Assembly (NCBI GenBank): GCA_033026295.1
Contig: CM065189.1
Coordinates: forward strand, 14,488,203 to 14,552,202
Origin: Channa striata
Taxonomy: Eukaryota > Chordata > Actinopteri > Anabantiformes > Channidae
Length of the DNA stretch: 64,000 bases
Direction of reading: 5' to 3'
Within the stretch, counting starts at the first letter, position 1, and each line of letters begins with the position of its first letter. The notes under the pieces were generated by a model, which saw only the letters and a program-made list of their open reading frames with translations, searched no databases and was not told the origin of the DNA. Made by a program: the position numbers and the translations under genes. Positions 61,875-64,000 of the stretch are shown here, in pieces.

Positions 61875-63834
61875 TCCCACGCGTGTGTGTGTTTGTGTGT
61901 ACGGAGAGAGAAACTCATCTTTACTCTCTTACCGTCTGCAGCTGCTTTTCTGTACTTCATGTACTTTCTGTATTATGGGAGAAGGTAGAGGTGGGAGCTT
62001 GGCAGTTAGGAAGAATGTTTGAAGTTTTATATTTTTTTTTGTATGTGAGTGTGCAGACACACACACACGTTTTTGTATATATTCCTATACCACAGTCTGC
62101 AGCAGTGGTATTTTTATGCCCGACCTCGGTCCACTCATAAGCAGGTGTAAAGAGCAGGGTACCAGCTGATACTCTGAGCAGATCTACTCATAAAGGGCCT
62201 TTTGATTCTCTGGGCTGAGAGGTGGGGAGAGTGGGTGATGTGGCGACTCTTAACACACTAGGACACTTATTCAACACTCATTGCAGCTTACCTGTGCCAG
62301 CTGCTATAACAAAAAAGCGAGCACACAAACACGCAGACCTGTTATCTCCTGCATGTTCTTTCCCACCTAACACACCCAGTCCCTTTCATATTTTGTCTTC
62401 TCCAGCTTCTTTTCCCTACTGCTGTTCAACCTTGGAAAAACGATTATAACGTCCTCTGGCTCTTACATAAAACTTATACCTTTACCTTTCTCCCCAATCA
62501 CTGAATTTTTACAGCAGTGGGAACTTTTTCTGCATTTTGGCTTGTGCAGAGTCTCACTTTTTCTATGCTTGTATTTTCTATGTTTGCTGTAAACCAAACA
62601 CAGAGAATACAATACACTGGAAACCAAAGACAATAAACTATGTTGAAACACTTTTTTAATTACAGAGTCCTTGGAAGAAAATACAAGTGTGCTGAAATTA
62701 TGCATTATTATATGGTACTTGGGCCTCCCAGCCAAAAGCAACTCATTGCATTTTGTTTTAGGCCATCTTTTATTCCCATCCTCCTTCCTAACGTGGTTTT
62801 CAGGGCTGCTCTGCTGCAGTCTTACCCTTTCTTTGACATCCTAGGAGCCCCAGCGTCTGCCAATAAAATAAATAGCAGTGGACTTGATTATACAGGGAAA
62901 GGCTAGCGAAACACTGCACCCGTTTAGTTTGGAAAGCCCAGATAGTGGCCTTTTTCAACCCACTCAGCCAGAGAACCCAAGGGTACAACAAGTGTTGGAA
63001 TAAGTGGGTGGCTATGTGTTGCTACTTTAGAAGGCCTCTCCTTTCCTTTATGTCTTGGTGTGCCGCCTTTGTTTGTCCAAAGCAGCCTTGACACTCTGCT
63101 CCTGGCGGACGACAGTAGCTTCTTTTTAGAATCGTCTTCTGCTGGCTCAGCGTCTTCTCACAGGAAAATGAGCGCTGCTGTCCTGTTGAAGGGAGAGATG
63201 GATTATATTTTTACTAGGCCCACCCAGGCATCTTACCACTAGCACCACAGGACTTAAACTGACCATGGCTCACCTTTGCCAACATTTCATCTCGTCTTTT
63301 CTTAAAATATATGCTGGACTGCGTGACAGGCATGCCTTGTTGTTCACACCCTTCCCGCTACTTGTTGTTCAAAACTTGCAAAACAAGGCTGCACTTTGTC
63401 CATCCACAGAAAAACTGAGAGCAGTGGCTGGATTGTGCATTTACCACAACGTCATTTGTAGGCCAGAGTACAAAACCTTTAGTGTCACGCAGACAGAAAC
63501 AAGACTGGGCGCTTACAGAAAGTTTGGGTTTTTTCCCCCTTTAAGTATGAGGAAGGGTGGCAGCTTCAGCGGTTGGTTGATGGAAGTTCCAGTCATGGTT
63601 GGAGGTTGGCAAGGGTGCCTCCTAGGAATCAACCTTGACTGTCAGCTGATGGAGGCCTCTGAGAGGGGCAAATGTCTTGGGATGCAAAAGAGCTGAGACA
63701 CAACTGTTGTAATGATTTATCAATTTAAAAAATGTTACACACTCAGAGAAATGTGTGATGAAGGAGTGGCACTAACAACTCTCATACCAATCTCCTTTTG
63801 TATATTTTCTTCATTCTCTTTTTCTCCTTCAGAG

Positions 63835-63868
63835 TGTGTGTGTGTTTCTGTGTGTGTGTGTGTGTGTC
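63835..63868. repeat. interrupted (TG)n microsatellite
   Basis: TG run broken once by TTTC near the right edge of the window. Confidence 0.85.
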
Positions 63869-64000
63869 TCCCTCTCTCTGATTACACTGGTTTATATCCC
63901 ATTCTCTGTTCTTCTTGGTGGTGATATTTACCAAACGTCTGGTCAAAGTCCCAGCCTGTCCACAGATCTGGATCAGATTTACTCGAGGCTTAGCACTCTG

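Larger units (their letters stand above)
58329..64000 (+). other. smurf2: smurf2 intron 11 or following intron, runs off the right edge
   Basis: About 5.7 kb in which I looked for the expected PRYKRDLVQKLK and later HECT-domain exons and found none. Contains microsatellites at 61841-61874 and 63835-63868. The 143-codon frame at 63265-63696 has no recognisable domain and no sign of splicing. Confidence 0.7.

Noticed and set aside
63265..63696. 143-codon frame near the right edge
   Set aside because: No resemblance to HECT-domain sequence or a transposon protein that I recognise; likely chance.

Overview
The window is vertebrate nuclear DNA, almost certainly from a teleost fish. It has multi-exon genes with GT-AG introns, long AT-rich introns, many short microsatellites and several interspersed repeats typical of teleost genomes. 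One is a tRNA-headed SINE; another carries the widespread block reading GCAGACGCTTTTATCCAAAG. The species cannot be fixed from the sequence. There is no prokaryotic, viral or CRISPR-like content, and I found no new defence or mobile system. The interest lies in gene structure, conserved gene order and a few small unexplained elements.

Layout. (1) 1-4440, + strand: the 3' end of bptf, with the exon for the second half of the C-terminal bromodomain, the tiny last coding exon and a 3' UTR. (2) 8081-12734, - strand: a complete five-exon orthologue of human C17orf58, a predicted secreted netrin-like (NTR) protein of 399 codons, convergent with bptf. (3) 13497-13569, - strand: a tRNA-Arg(CCG) gene in the gap between c17orf58 and kpna2. 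(4) 13.8-20.1 kb, + strand: complete kpna2 (importin alpha-1), a 526-codon frame in ten coding exons plus a likely non-coding first exon. (5) 21513 to the right edge, + strand: the 5' two thirds of smurf2, a HECT-type E3 ubiquitin ligase. Eleven firmly supported exons encode the C2 domain and three WW domains, and a probable further small exon lies at 58272-58328. The linker after it and the HECT domain lie beyond the window. Intron 1 of smurf2 alone is 18.3 kb.

The genes do not form a pathway. bptf acts in chromatin remodelling, kpna2 in nuclear import and smurf2 in BMP/TGF-beta and planar-polarity ubiquitylation. The order bptf - C17orf58 - tRNA-Arg - KPNA2 matches human 17q24 as I recall it. 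The immediate junction of kpna2 with smurf2 differs from human, where SMURF2 lies a few megabases away on the same arm.

Coding exons were assembled by hand from splice sites, reading-frame phase and recognisable protein sequence. All exon joins keep frame. UTR ends, promoters and polyadenylation sites are less certain.
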